Shown piece by piece: positions 6,030 through 11,517 of a stretch of DNA of 11,517 nucleotides. This stretch comes from Tetragenococcus sp041859945 (GTDB lineage Bacteria; Bacillota; Bacilli; Lactobacillales; Enterococcaceae). The notes under the pieces were generated by a model. That model saw nothing but the letters and a program-made list of their open reading frames with translations, did not search any database and was not told where the DNA came from. Numbering within the stretch: position 1 is the first letter of the stretch; each line of letters opens with the position of its first letter. The stretch covers positions 1-11,517 of the forward strand of contig JBFLGC010000071.1 in assembly GCA_041859945.1 (NCBI GenBank), written 5' to 3'. The translations under genes and the position numbers were made by a program.

Positions 6030-6057
6030 TTGACAGAAGATTTTTGTTGCATATAAT
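6030..6057 (+). promoter_or_regulatory. Consensus promoter of the Rgg-type regulator
   Basis: A perfect TTGACA (6030-6035) and a perfect TATAAT (6052-6057) are separated by 16 bp. This predicts strong sigma-A expression of the regulator, with a short leader before AAGGAG (6080-6085). It is unusually strong for a regulatory gene. Confidence 0.85.
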
Positions 6058-6093
6058 AAACACTAATTATTCGATTTACAAGGAGCTATCTAC

Positions 6094-6966
6094 ATGAAAA
6101 AAACATTTGGAGGGACATTTCGAGAATTGAGAGAAAATCGCGGCGTCAGCTTAAGCAGTCTAGCCGATGAAACAGTAACCAAAGGAGCCATTTCACGATT
6201 TGAAAATGATCATAGTGATCTTTCAGCGTCACGCTTATTTCATCTTTTAGAAAAATTGAATATTTCTCCTAGCGAGTTTTTGTTTGCTGCTAATGGTTAT
6301 AAAGGCAGTTCTACTTCTGTTCTTTTGCGTAGAACTACAAATGCTGTGATTCAAAATAAGCCTTCGGAGTTACAAAAAATTGCACTAGAGGAACTGAACA
6401 AGTGGGAGAACAAGAAAGATCTCTTTGGAAAACTAAATTATCTGATGATTCAATGTATCATAGCTTCTGATAATGGCTGCGATAAAGAACTGGCAAATGA
6501 GCTAGGTATTGTCACAGACTATCTTTTTCGCTGTAACGATTGGGGACAATATGAAATCATTCTTTTTGGAAACACACTCTCGCAACTTCCTATAGAAACC
6601 ATAGCGATGTTTGCTCAAGATTTACCCAAGAAACTTGCTTTATTTAATCGTTATGGACTTTTTTATGAAGCAAGTATCAATGTATTGCTAAATGTCTTAG
6701 CACTTCTTATCAAACATAAGTGTTTATCAACAGCTTATAAAACTTTGCACTATCTTAGAACTAACGATTTCAATGAAGCTTATTTATTGGAGCATACTTT
6801 ATTACTATTTTATGAAGGAGTATTGGAAAGTGTAGATGAAAAGAAAGAGGAAGGGAAAAGAAAGATAAACAATGCACTGACTGTTTTTGAATTGACAAAT
6901 AGTGATTTCTTCTATGAAAACTGTATTCGATTCTTAAAAGAAGACATGCGTTTTTCAGTTGACTAA
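6094..6966 (+). CDS. Rgg/GadR/MutR-family transcriptional regulator
   Basis: This 290-residue cytoplasmic regulator has an XRE-type helix-turn-helix (about residues 6-63: FRELRENRGVSLSSLADETVTKGAISRFEN, then SASRLFHLLEKLNISPSEF), the hallmark N-terminus of Rgg proteins. A long helical repeat C-terminal domain (about 80-285) follows, which in characterised members binds short peptide pheromones. Length matches the family. The ATG has AAGGAG 8 nt upstream and a consensus promoter. It is divergent from the ABC exporter with only 118 bp between the starts, so control of the exporter is likely. I looked for a short hydrophobic pheromone gene in the intergenic region and downstream of both genes and saw none. 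The regulator may sense something else or a peptide encoded elsewhere. Confidence 0.88.
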   Translation: MKKTFGGTFRELRENRGVSLSSLADETVTKGAISRFENDHSDLSASRLFHLLEKLNISPSEFLFAANGYKGSSTSVLLRRTTNAVIQNKPSELQKIALEELNKWENKKDLFGKLNYLMIQCIIASDNGCDKELANELGIVTDYLFRCNDWGQYEIILFGNTLSQLPIETIAMFAQDLPKKLALFNRYGLFYEASINVLLNVLALLIKHKCLSTAYKTLHYLRTNDFNEAYLLEHTLLLFYEGVLESVDEKKEEGKRKINNALTVFELTNSDFFYENCIRFLKEDMRFSVD

Positions 6967-6972
6967 TACAAT

Positions 6973-7043
6973 AAAAAAAGTCCCATTCTATCCTAGAACT
7001 AAGCTGTTCAAGCTCAGTTAAAGAAAAGAATAGTACTTTTTTT
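6973..7043. terminator. Bidirectional terminator between the Rgg gene and jag
   Basis: Outer arms 6973-6989 and 7027-7043 pair over about 17 bp with two mismatches, placing an A-run on one side and a T-run on the other. An inner hairpin (6997-7005 with 7011-7019, loop GTTCA, one mismatch) completes the fold. It lies between two convergent genes and should stop both. Confidence 0.75.
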
Positions 7044-7056
7044 TCTTATTTAAACG

Positions 7057-7800
7057 TTAATACCGTTTGGCTGGTTCCACTACCAAATAACGATAAGGTT
7101 CATCGCCCTCGGAGTGGGTCGTGACATATTTGTTATTGCTCAAGGCTGAATGGATCTGTTTGCGTTCAAAAGCCGGCATCGGTTCGAGAAAGACGGGGCG
7201 ACCGGTACGAGAAACTTTATCGGCCGTATTTTTAGCTAAACGTTGCAAGATGTCTTGGCGTTTTTCGCGGTAATTTCCCACGTTTACGACTACCGATAAT
7301 TTATTTTTAGCCACCCGATGGATGAAGACTTGCGCTAGATATTGTAAAGCATTCAAGGTCTTGCCGTGTTTGCCGATCAATAGGCCTTTCTTTTGGGTTT
7401 CCAGTTGAAAAACGACGACGCCATTTTCATGCGTTGTTTTGACAAGTGCCGGCGCCTTGAGTTCGTTTGTGATATTGGTCAAGTACAAGGCCAATTGTGC
7501 CAAAGCTTCCTCATCCTCTAACTCTTCAGGAACGCTTTGAAAGTCTTCCGTTGGCGTTTCAATAGTTTCCTCGACGATTGTTTCAGCTTCGACTTTAACT
7601 TCCGGCTCCCTAGTGATTGCTTTTTTTTCTGCCACTTTGATCGGTTCCAGTGACACGCGCGCATCTTTCTTGCCCATGCCTAAAAATCCTTTTTTACCTT
7701 CATCAATGACATCGATTTCGACTTGATCAGCAGTCAGGCCTAAACTTTTTAAGCCACTTGCAATTGCTTCTTCTTTGGTTGGCCCTTCATAAACTGGCAT
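7057..7800 (-). CDS. jag: Jag/KhpB RNA-binding protein (SpoIIIJ-associated)
   Basis: This 247-residue cytoplasmic RNA-binding protein has three family parts in order. First is the Jag N-terminal domain (about 1-52, with the KKGFLGMGKKDARV motif). A Glu/Thr-rich linker (about 55-100) follows. Then come a KH domain with GKHGK at 143-147 and a C-terminal R3H domain with Arg213-Lys-Gln-Ile-His217 (the R-x3-H signature). In streptococci and enterococci this protein (KhpB, also EloR) works with KhpA in post-transcriptional control affecting cell elongation and division. The ATG at 7800 has AAGGAGG (7809-7815), which abuts the yidC stop with a 15-nt intergenic gap, so the two genes are cotranscribed. 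It is the last gene of the rpmH operon, before the terminator at 6973-7043. Confidence 0.95.
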   Translation of the reverse strand: MPVYEGPTKEEAIASGLKSLGLTADQVEIDVIDEGKKGFLGMGKKDARVSLEPIKVAEKKAITREPEVKVEAETIVEETIETPTEDFQSVPEELEDEEALAQLALYLTNITNELKAPALVKTTHENGVVVFQLETQKKGLLIGKHGKTLNALQYLAQVFIHRVAKNKLSVVVNVGNYREKRQDILQRLAKNTADKVSRTGRPVFLEPMPAFERKQIHSALSNNKYVTTHSEGDEPYRYLVVEPAKRY

Positions 7801-7815
7801 TTATTCGTCCTCCTT

Positions 7816-8649
7816 TTATCTCTTCTTACGTGCTTTTTTATTTGGATGTTTGGCTTTTTCCAAGGCTTTTTGCCGTTCTTTGACTTTGCGTGCTTCTTCT
7901 TCACGTTCTTTGATGATCTTAAAGGGATTGTTGATCAAAAGCGTTTGGATCACTTGGAAGGCATTGGAAACTACCCAGTATAACGAAAGCGCACTTGGTA
8001 AACTGAGTCCCATGATAAGGATCATGACTGGCATCACAAAGTTCATGATCTTGACGCTGGCGTTTGACTCCACTTGACTCATACTCGACAAGTAAGTACT
8101 CAAGAAAGTGAAGATAGCTGCTAATATCGGCAAAATATAGTAAGGGTCCGGATCGCCTAAGACATCTAACCACAGGAAACTTCCTTCATGCAGAGCTGGA
8201 ACGCGCGAAATGGCTTGCCAAACCGCCATCAAGATCGGCATTTGGACCAACATCGGTAAGCAACCGACATAGGGATTGACGCCATTTTCAGCATACAATT
8301 TTTGCGTTTCATCTTTTAGTTTTTGTTGCGTCTCCATATCTTTGGAAGAATACGTTTGTTGCAACTCTTTTAATTTTGGTTGCAAGTCTTGGGTTTTACG
8401 CATGCTTTTCGTTTGGAAATTCATCAAAGGTAGTAACAGGACCCGAATGATGAGGGTAAAGAAGATGATGCCGACCCCGCGGTTTCCTCCTAACGATAGA
8501 AATTTGATCGCTTCGGCAAAATAATACACGATATATCGGTCCCAGACCCCAGTACTGTCGGCCGATACTTCCCCTGTCCCACAGGCGGATAATATGACTA
8601 CCAACGACAAAAGACCAGTCATCAGTAGGAGACGTTTTCTTTTTTTCAC
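7816..8649 (-). CDS. yidC: Membrane protein insertase YidC (SpoIIIJ/OxaA type)
   Basis: This 277-residue insertase integrates membrane proteins, alone or with SecYEG. It starts with a lipoprotein signal peptide whose lipobox is Leu20-Ser-Ala-Cys23, as in other Gram-positive YidC1 proteins. Five mature membrane segments follow. Arg69 in IIRVLLLPL is the conserved positive residue of the substrate groove. The cytoplasmic hairpin (about 78-125) and the basic tail (about 245-277, ending KKARKKR), which contacts the ribosome, are present. The start codon is GTG (8647-8649), supported by AAGGAG at 8659-8664, which overlaps the rnpA stop codon. Only 13 nt separate rnpA from yidC, so translation is probably coupled. 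Confidence 0.96.
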   Translation of the reverse strand: MKKRKRLLLMTGLLSLVVILSACGTGEVSADSTGVWDRYIVYYFAEAIKFLSLGGNRGVGIIFFTLIIRVLLLPLMNFQTKSMRKTQDLQPKLKELQQTYSSKDMETQQKLKDETQKLYAENGVNPYVGCLPMLVQMPILMAVWQAISRVPALHEGSFLWLDVLGDPDPYYILPILAAIFTFLSTYLSSMSQVESNASVKIMNFVMPVMILIMGLSLPSALSLYWVVSNAFQVIQTLLINNPFKIIKEREEEARKVKERQKALEKAKHPNKKARKKR

Positions 8650-8662
8650 TACACAATTCTCC

Positions 8663-8998
8663 TTATTTGATTATTTTCGCAAGTTTGAAGACATGCTCCA
8701 AATTTGAGTAGACCGCTTCAGAAGTCAGAGACGAAACAGAAGGTCGCGCGATCACAATAAAATCAATGGTCGGATCGATCCTTTCTTTCATCGCATAAAT
8801 ACTCGCTCGGATCTTTCGTTTGACAGCATTTCGTGTCACCGCATTGCCGACTTTTTTTCCGACCGAGATCCCGACCCGAAAATGGTCTTGTTCTTTGTCC
8901 AACACATAGACCACAAATTTTCGATTGGCACAAGAGGCCCCAGTTTGAAAAACGGCTTGAAATTCTTTTTCTTTTTTGACACGATAGGCTTTTCTCAT
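8663..8998 (-). CDS. rnpA: Ribonuclease P protein component
   Basis: This 111-residue basic protein is the cofactor of RNase P, which with the catalytic RNA removes 5' leaders from pre-tRNAs. The N-terminus MRKAYRVKKEKEFQAVF and the RNR-type motif GNAVTRNAVKRKIR (51-64) are diagnostic, and the central ISVGKKVG segment is standard. The ATG at 8998 matches the usual protein start. However, the best ribosome-binding-like purine run, AGAGGG, lies 16 nt upstream, which is far, so initiation may be weak or use a nearer GAGAT. An in-frame ATA four codons upstream would have better spacing but is a poor start. A terminator and a candidate promoter lie in the 119-bp gap from rpmH. Confidence 0.96.
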   Translation of the reverse strand: MRKAYRVKKEKEFQAVFQTGASCANRKFVVYVLDKEQDHFRVGISVGKKVGNAVTRNAVKRKIRASIYAMKERIDPTIDFIVIARPSVSSLTSEAVYSNLEHVFKLAKIIK

Positions 8999-9040
8999 TT
9001 CGTTTATCTCATTTCCCTCTACTTACTTACTCACTTTCTC

Positions 9041-9049
9041 ATTCTACCA
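9041..9049 (-). promoter_or_regulatory. Candidate extended -10 promoter for rnpA
   Basis: On the minus strand the sequence TGG-TAGAAT forms an extended -10 (TGn plus 5 of 6 bases of TATAAT), 43 bp upstream of the rnpA ATG. No good -35 is visible. It lies downstream of the terminator that follows rpmH, where an internal promoter would be useful. Confidence 0.35.
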
Positions 9050-9091
9050 TATTTTAGGAAGGTGATTCATCTATTATCTACAAAAATCGAT

Positions 9092-9116
9092 AAAAAAAAC
9101 CACTGGGATTCAGTGG
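9092..9116 (-). terminator. Intrinsic terminator/attenuator between rpmH and rnpA
   Basis: On the minus strand, CCACTG (9111-9116) pairs with CAGTGG (9100-9105) over a 5-nt loop, directly followed by eight Ts (A-run at 9092-9099). It starts one base after the rpmH stop codon. The short 6-bp stem suggests partial termination, giving more L34 message than rnpA-yidC-jag message. Confidence 0.75.
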
Positions 9117-9117
9117 C

Positions 9118-9252
9118 TTATGCAGATAATACCTTTCTGCCTTTACGACGACGATTGCTAAGTACATGACGTCCATTTTTAGTGCTCATGCGTTTACGAA
9201 AACCATGAACTTTTTGACGTTTACGTTTATTTGGTTGATATGTTCTTTTCAT
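9118..9252 (-). CDS. rpmH: 50S ribosomal protein L34
   Basis: This complete 44-residue, strongly basic protein of the large ribosomal subunit reads MKRTYQPNKRKRQKVHGFRKR and ends RRRKGRKVLSA, a textbook L34. The ATG (9250-9252) has GGAGGT at 9261-9266, 8 nt upstream. It is the first gene of the rpmH-rnpA-yidC-jag operon and lies on the far side of oriC from dnaA, the classic bacterial arrangement. The promoter at 9305-9334 drives it, and a terminator hairpin follows at once. Confidence 0.98.
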   Translation of the reverse strand: MKRTYQPNKRKRQKVHGFRKRMSTKNGRHVLSNRRRKGRKVLSA

Positions 9253-9304
9253 TTATTTCCACCTCCACTTGACCATGACACGATCTATCTCGACATACTT
9301 TGAT

Positions 9305-9334
9305 AGTATAACGAAAAAAGCCTCTCTTTGTCAA
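9305..9334 (-). promoter_or_regulatory. rpmH operon promoter
   Basis: On the minus strand, a perfect TTGACA (9329-9334) and TATACT (9305-9310) are separated by 18 bp, 52 bp upstream of the rpmH ATG. It is the obvious main promoter for rpmH and, by read-through, the genes after it. Confidence 0.82.
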
Positions 9335-9567
9335 CAAAAAAGTGAAAAATCAAAGCAACACGTTTTCAAACTTCTTAAAGCGAAAAACTGAAATTGAGAA
9401 AGTAATGAGTGAAACATTGTAAGATTCTACAAGACTTGAGGCTGTGAATTGTCCTTAAAATGGGAAAGAAAAATCACATGACGGCGTGAAGTAACCCAAG
9501 TATTGAAAAGAAAGGACATCTTGAAAGTTGTGAGCAAGCTCGCGACGATTCGATGACTAATTTTAAG

Positions 9568-9642
9568 CAAACAAATCTCGTAGTGTAGCGGCTAAATTTA
9601 TCGAGCTATGCTCCACTTTCATGAATGTGGTTGCTACTGTTT
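9568..9642. repeat. Foldable repeat-like element near oriC
   Basis: GCAAAC (9568-9573) pairs with GTTTGC (9639-9644 region), GTAGC-type pairings add to the stem, and CCAC/GTGG pairings lie inside. It carries the inverted partner (9577-9593) of the sequence at 118-134 and a GAATGTGGTTGC (9623-9634) related to 245-256. The surrounding gene-free stretch 9335-9668 otherwise shows only a GTGAGCAAGCTCGC hairpin near 9534 and no coding sequence. Confidence 0.4.
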
Positions 9643-9668
9643 GCATTTTAAAAAGAGCTGGATGTTTT

Positions 9669-10039
9669 TTATCCACAGTTTTTTTTTAATTATTTTTTTA
9701 TCCACAGTTTCTAAAAGCTTGTGGACTTTTTGTGCTTTGTAAAAAAACTCTTCAAAGAGGTCCACAGACTTATTAGCTAGTTATGCACAACTTCACAGGA
9801 TGTTTAAAAGATATCCACATGTGCACTTTTTGCTGTGGATATCTTCAGGACAAGCTTATTATACCGCCTTTTTAACCTATAACTCCTTGTGAATATCTTT
9901 TGCTCAAATCTGTTTATCCACTTTTTTACATTTTTTGTGGATAGTTTTTTTTTGAAAATGTGGATTCTTTTGGTAAAACTTATGCACATTGTGGAAAAAC
10001 AAAAAAATTTTGCTTTTTCTCTCGGTTATCTGTGGAAAA
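9669..10039. other. oriC: oriC, upstream DnaA-box cluster
   Basis: This AT-rich stretch holds many DnaA boxes (TTATNCACA). Perfect boxes: 9669-9677, 9698-9706, 9781-9789 and 9980-9988, all on the plus strand. One-mismatch boxes: 9811-9819 (+), 9834-9842 (-), 9914-9922 (+), 9936-9944 (-), 9990-9998 (-) and 10031-10039 (-). Weaker matches lie between them. The position between rpmH and dnaA is that of the upstream origin cluster in Firmicutes, where DnaA binding both starts replication and represses dnaA. Boxes at 9990-10039 lie just before the dnaA start. Confidence 0.92.
9808..9845. repeat. Perfect 12-bp inverted repeat made of two DnaA boxes
   Basis: AAGATATCCACA (9808-9819) and its exact reverse complement (9834-9845) face each other across 14 bp. 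Each arm contains a one-mismatch DnaA box, so two DnaA molecules would bind head to head. The pairing extends three bases beyond the boxes on each side, more than box conservation alone needs. Confidence 0.8.
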
Positions 10040-10061
10040 CTTGGCTGATCCATGCTAAATT
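10033..10061 (+). promoter_or_regulatory. Candidate dnaA promoter overlapping a DnaA box
   Basis: TGGAAA (10033-10038) and an extended -10 TGC-TAAATT (10053-10061) are separated by 17 bp, 42 bp upstream of the dnaA ATG. The -35 lies inside the DnaA box at 10031-10039, which would give autorepression. An alternative pair, TTGGCT (10041) and TAATAG (10064), is also possible. Confidence 0.35.
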
Positions 10062-10103
10062 AGTAATAGCTATTTATTTTTTATTTTTACAGGAGGATTT
10101 GCG

Positions 10104-11438
10104 ATGCCATCTCTGGAAACGATATGGGCAGAGCTTCAAGAAAGTTACAAAAAAGAGATGAACCCGGTCAGCTACAATACCTGGATCGACCCGGCCATTC
10201 CTTTATCCTTTCAAGATAATCAATTGATCATCGAAGTTCCGACGACCGTCCAAAAAAATTATTGGGAAAAAAATTTAGCAGGAAAGATCCTGGAGACCTT
10301 TTTTATGATGACTGGAGAAGAGATCTTGCCTGTTTTTGTGACACCTGATGAGGCCGAAAAATATAAAAACACCAAACCAGTCCCAAAAGAAGCCACTTTA
10401 GCCGAAAAATCATCCAAAGCCATGCTCAATCCCAAATACACTTTTGACACCTTCGTTATTGGGAAAGGGAACCAAATGGCCCACGCGGCCGCACTGGTCG
10501 TAGCTGAAGATCCCGGCTCGATTTATAATCCGCTTTTCTTCTATGGTGGTGTTGGGTTAGGGAAGACTCACTTGATGCATGCGATCGGTCATCAGATGCT
10601 CCTGAGCCGCCCAAATGCCAAGATCAAGTATGTCAGTAGTGAAAATTTCACGAATGATTTCATCAACTCGATCCAAAAAAATAAGATGGAAGAATTCCGC
10701 AATGAATACCGGACCGTTGACTTGCTTTTAGTCGACGATATCCAATTTTTAGTCAACAAAGAAGGCACGCAGGAAGAGTTCTTCAATACTTTCGAAGCCC
10801 TCTATCGGAATAATAAACAAATCGTTTTGACCAGCGATCGCTTGCCTAATGAGATACCAACCTTGCCGCAGCGGCTAGTGTCGCGTTTTGCTTGGGGCTT
10901 ATCCGTCGACATCACCCCGCCTGATTTAGAAACACGAACGGCGATCTTGCGGAAAAAAGCCGAGGCAGAGCATTTGGAGATCCCTGATGATACGCTTAGT
11001 TATATCGCCGGTCAGATCGATTCCAACATTCGTGAATTAGAAGGTGCTTTGGTCCGTGTCCAAGCTTTTGCAGCCATCCAAAGTGCTGATATCACAACGA
11101 GTTTAGCGGCGGAAGCCTTAAAAGCCCTGAAATCGAGCCAGCATTTGAATCAAGTATCGATTTTACAGATTCAAGAAGAAGTGGCCCGCTATTATCACCT
11201 TCCTTTAAAAGAATTGAAAGGGAAAAAACGCGTCAAAAGTATCGTCGTCCCACGCCAGATCGCCATGTATTTGACACGCGAATTGACAGATAATTCCTTG
11301 CCGAAGATCGGGGCTGAATTTGGTGGGAAAGATCATACGACCGTCTTACATGCCCATGAAAAAATCGAAAAATTGATGGATCAAGATGCGGTTTTAAAAA
11401 ATGAAGTCGCTGAGATCAAAAACAATCTGATCAGTTGA
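10104..11438 (+). CDS. dnaA: Chromosomal replication initiator DnaA
   Basis: This 444-residue protein binds DnaA boxes, oligomerises with ATP and opens oriC. Domain I (about 1-85: LETIWAELQESYKKEMNPVSYNTWI) and a short linker lead into the AAA+ domain (about 110-330). The AAA+ domain has Walker A GGVGLGKT (148-155), Walker B LLLVDD (207-212) and the RLVSRFAWGLSVDI segment with its sensor arginines. Domain IV (about 345-444) carries the DNA-binding signature around GGKDHTTVLHAHEKI (407-421). All key residues are present and length is normal. The ATG has AGGAGG (10091-10096) 7 nt upstream. Boxes on both sides of the gene suggest autoregulation. Sequence character is enterococcal. dnaN should follow beyond the window. 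Confidence 0.98.
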   Translation: MPSLETIWAELQESYKKEMNPVSYNTWIDPAIPLSFQDNQLIIEVPTTVQKNYWEKNLAGKILETFFMMTGEEILPVFVTPDEAEKYKNTKPVPKEATLAEKSSKAMLNPKYTFDTFVIGKGNQMAHAAALVVAEDPGSIYNPLFFYGGVGLGKTHLMHAIGHQMLLSRPNAKIKYVSSENFTNDFINSIQKNKMEEFRNEYRTVDLLLVDDIQFLVNKEGTQEEFFNTFEALYRNNKQIVLTSDRLPNEIPTLPQRLVSRFAWGLSVDITPPDLETRTAILRKKAEAEHLEIPDDTLSYIAGQIDSNIRELEGALVRVQAFAAIQSADITTSLAAEALKALKSSQHLNQVSILQIQEEVARYYHLPLKELKGKKRVKSIVVPRQIAMYLTRELTDNSLPKIGAEFGGKDHTTVLHAHEKIEKLMDQDAVLKNEVAEIKNNLIS

Positions 11439-11487
11439 TGTGGATAAAAGCAATCAAGTTACCCACAGGTTATACACAAGTGGATAA
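11439..11487. other. oriC: oriC, downstream DnaA-box cluster (dnaA-dnaN spacer)
   Basis: Four boxes are packed in 49 bp, starting one base after the dnaA stop: 11439-11447 (-, perfect), 11459-11467 (+, one mismatch), 11470-11478 (+, perfect) and 11479-11487 (-, one mismatch). The last two abut tail to tail. In Bacillus-type bipartite origins the unwinding site lies next to this downstream cluster; the window stops before it can be judged. Confidence 0.88.
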
Positions 11488-11517
11488 CTTTCAGAACCGC
11501 GTTTTTTAAGACTTATC

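Noticed and set aside
5976..6093. A short hydrophobic pheromone ORF between the exporter and the Rgg regulator
   Set aside because: Neither strand has a small frame with a start, ribosome site and hydrophobic content that could be supported.
7850..8656. Several open frames of 75-86 codons on both strands over yidC
   Set aside because: They are shadows of yidC; none has motifs or a start signal of its own.
8882..9169. Plus-strand 95-codon frame across the start of rnpA and the end of rpmH
   Set aside because: It runs antisense through two certain genes and a terminator, with low-complexity hydrophobic translation.
9804..10161. Open frames within oriC on both strands
   Set aside because: They arise from AT-rich DnaA-box DNA and overlap the dnaA start; there is no coding character.
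1..11517. CRISPR arrays, tRNA or rRNA genes, insertion sequences
   Set aside because: I saw no spaced direct repeats, cloverleaf-type tRNA sequence, rRNA segments or transposase genes.

Overview
The window is chromosomal DNA from a low-GC Firmicute, most likely Enterococcus or a close relative in the Lactobacillales. The basis is the gene order rpmH-rnpA-yidC-jag running away from a divergent dnaA, the clearly enterococcal character of the DnaA, RnpA and L34 proteins as I recognise them, and strong AAGGAGG-type ribosome binding sites. The right third (about 7057-11517) is the replication origin neighbourhood. The left two thirds is an accessory stretch of small, mostly unrelated cassettes separated by strong hairpin terminators.

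Left to right: 1-470 holds no convincing gene but does hold a foldable repeat-like element and one half of a 17-bp sequence that recurs inverted in the rpmH-dnaA gap. At 484-1010 is a Phd/YefM antitoxin with a Txe/YoeB-type RNase toxin, under a promoter that carries its operator between -35 and -10, and followed by hairpins. At 1411-1719 is a YbjQ-like small protein ending in a terminator. At 1741-2268 is the 5'-truncated C-terminal half of an MFS transporter, probably dead. At 2329-2972 is a second toxin-antitoxin pair, an AbrB/MazE-like antitoxin with a Doc/Fic-fold toxin, again with a palindromic operator inside the promoter. On the minus strand follow a small membrane-anchored protein (3122-3466), a GNAT acetyltransferase (3686-4195) and a single-chain ABC exporter (4365-5975). 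The exporter is divergent from an Rgg/MutR-type regulator (6094-6966), which presumably controls it.

From 7057 leftward-reading genes encode Jag/KhpB, the membrane insertase YidC, the RNase P protein and ribosomal protein L34, transcribed from a promoter at 9305-9334. Two cis signals stand out in this operon: an intrinsic terminator directly after rpmH, and a candidate extra promoter before rnpA. Between rpmH and dnaA, and again just after dnaA, lie clusters of DnaA boxes that mark oriC (ten upstream, four downstream at 0-1 mismatch to TTATNCACA). One upstream pair forms a perfect 12-bp inverted repeat. dnaA (10104-11438) is complete, and the window ends in what should be the dnaA-dnaN spacer.

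The most interesting accessory points are these: two unrelated antitoxin families with near-identical promoter/operator layout; a Doc toxin whose usual acidic catalytic-loop residue is Asn; and an Rgg-ABC exporter pair with no visible substrate or pheromone gene. No wholly new system is demonstrated by the sequence alone.
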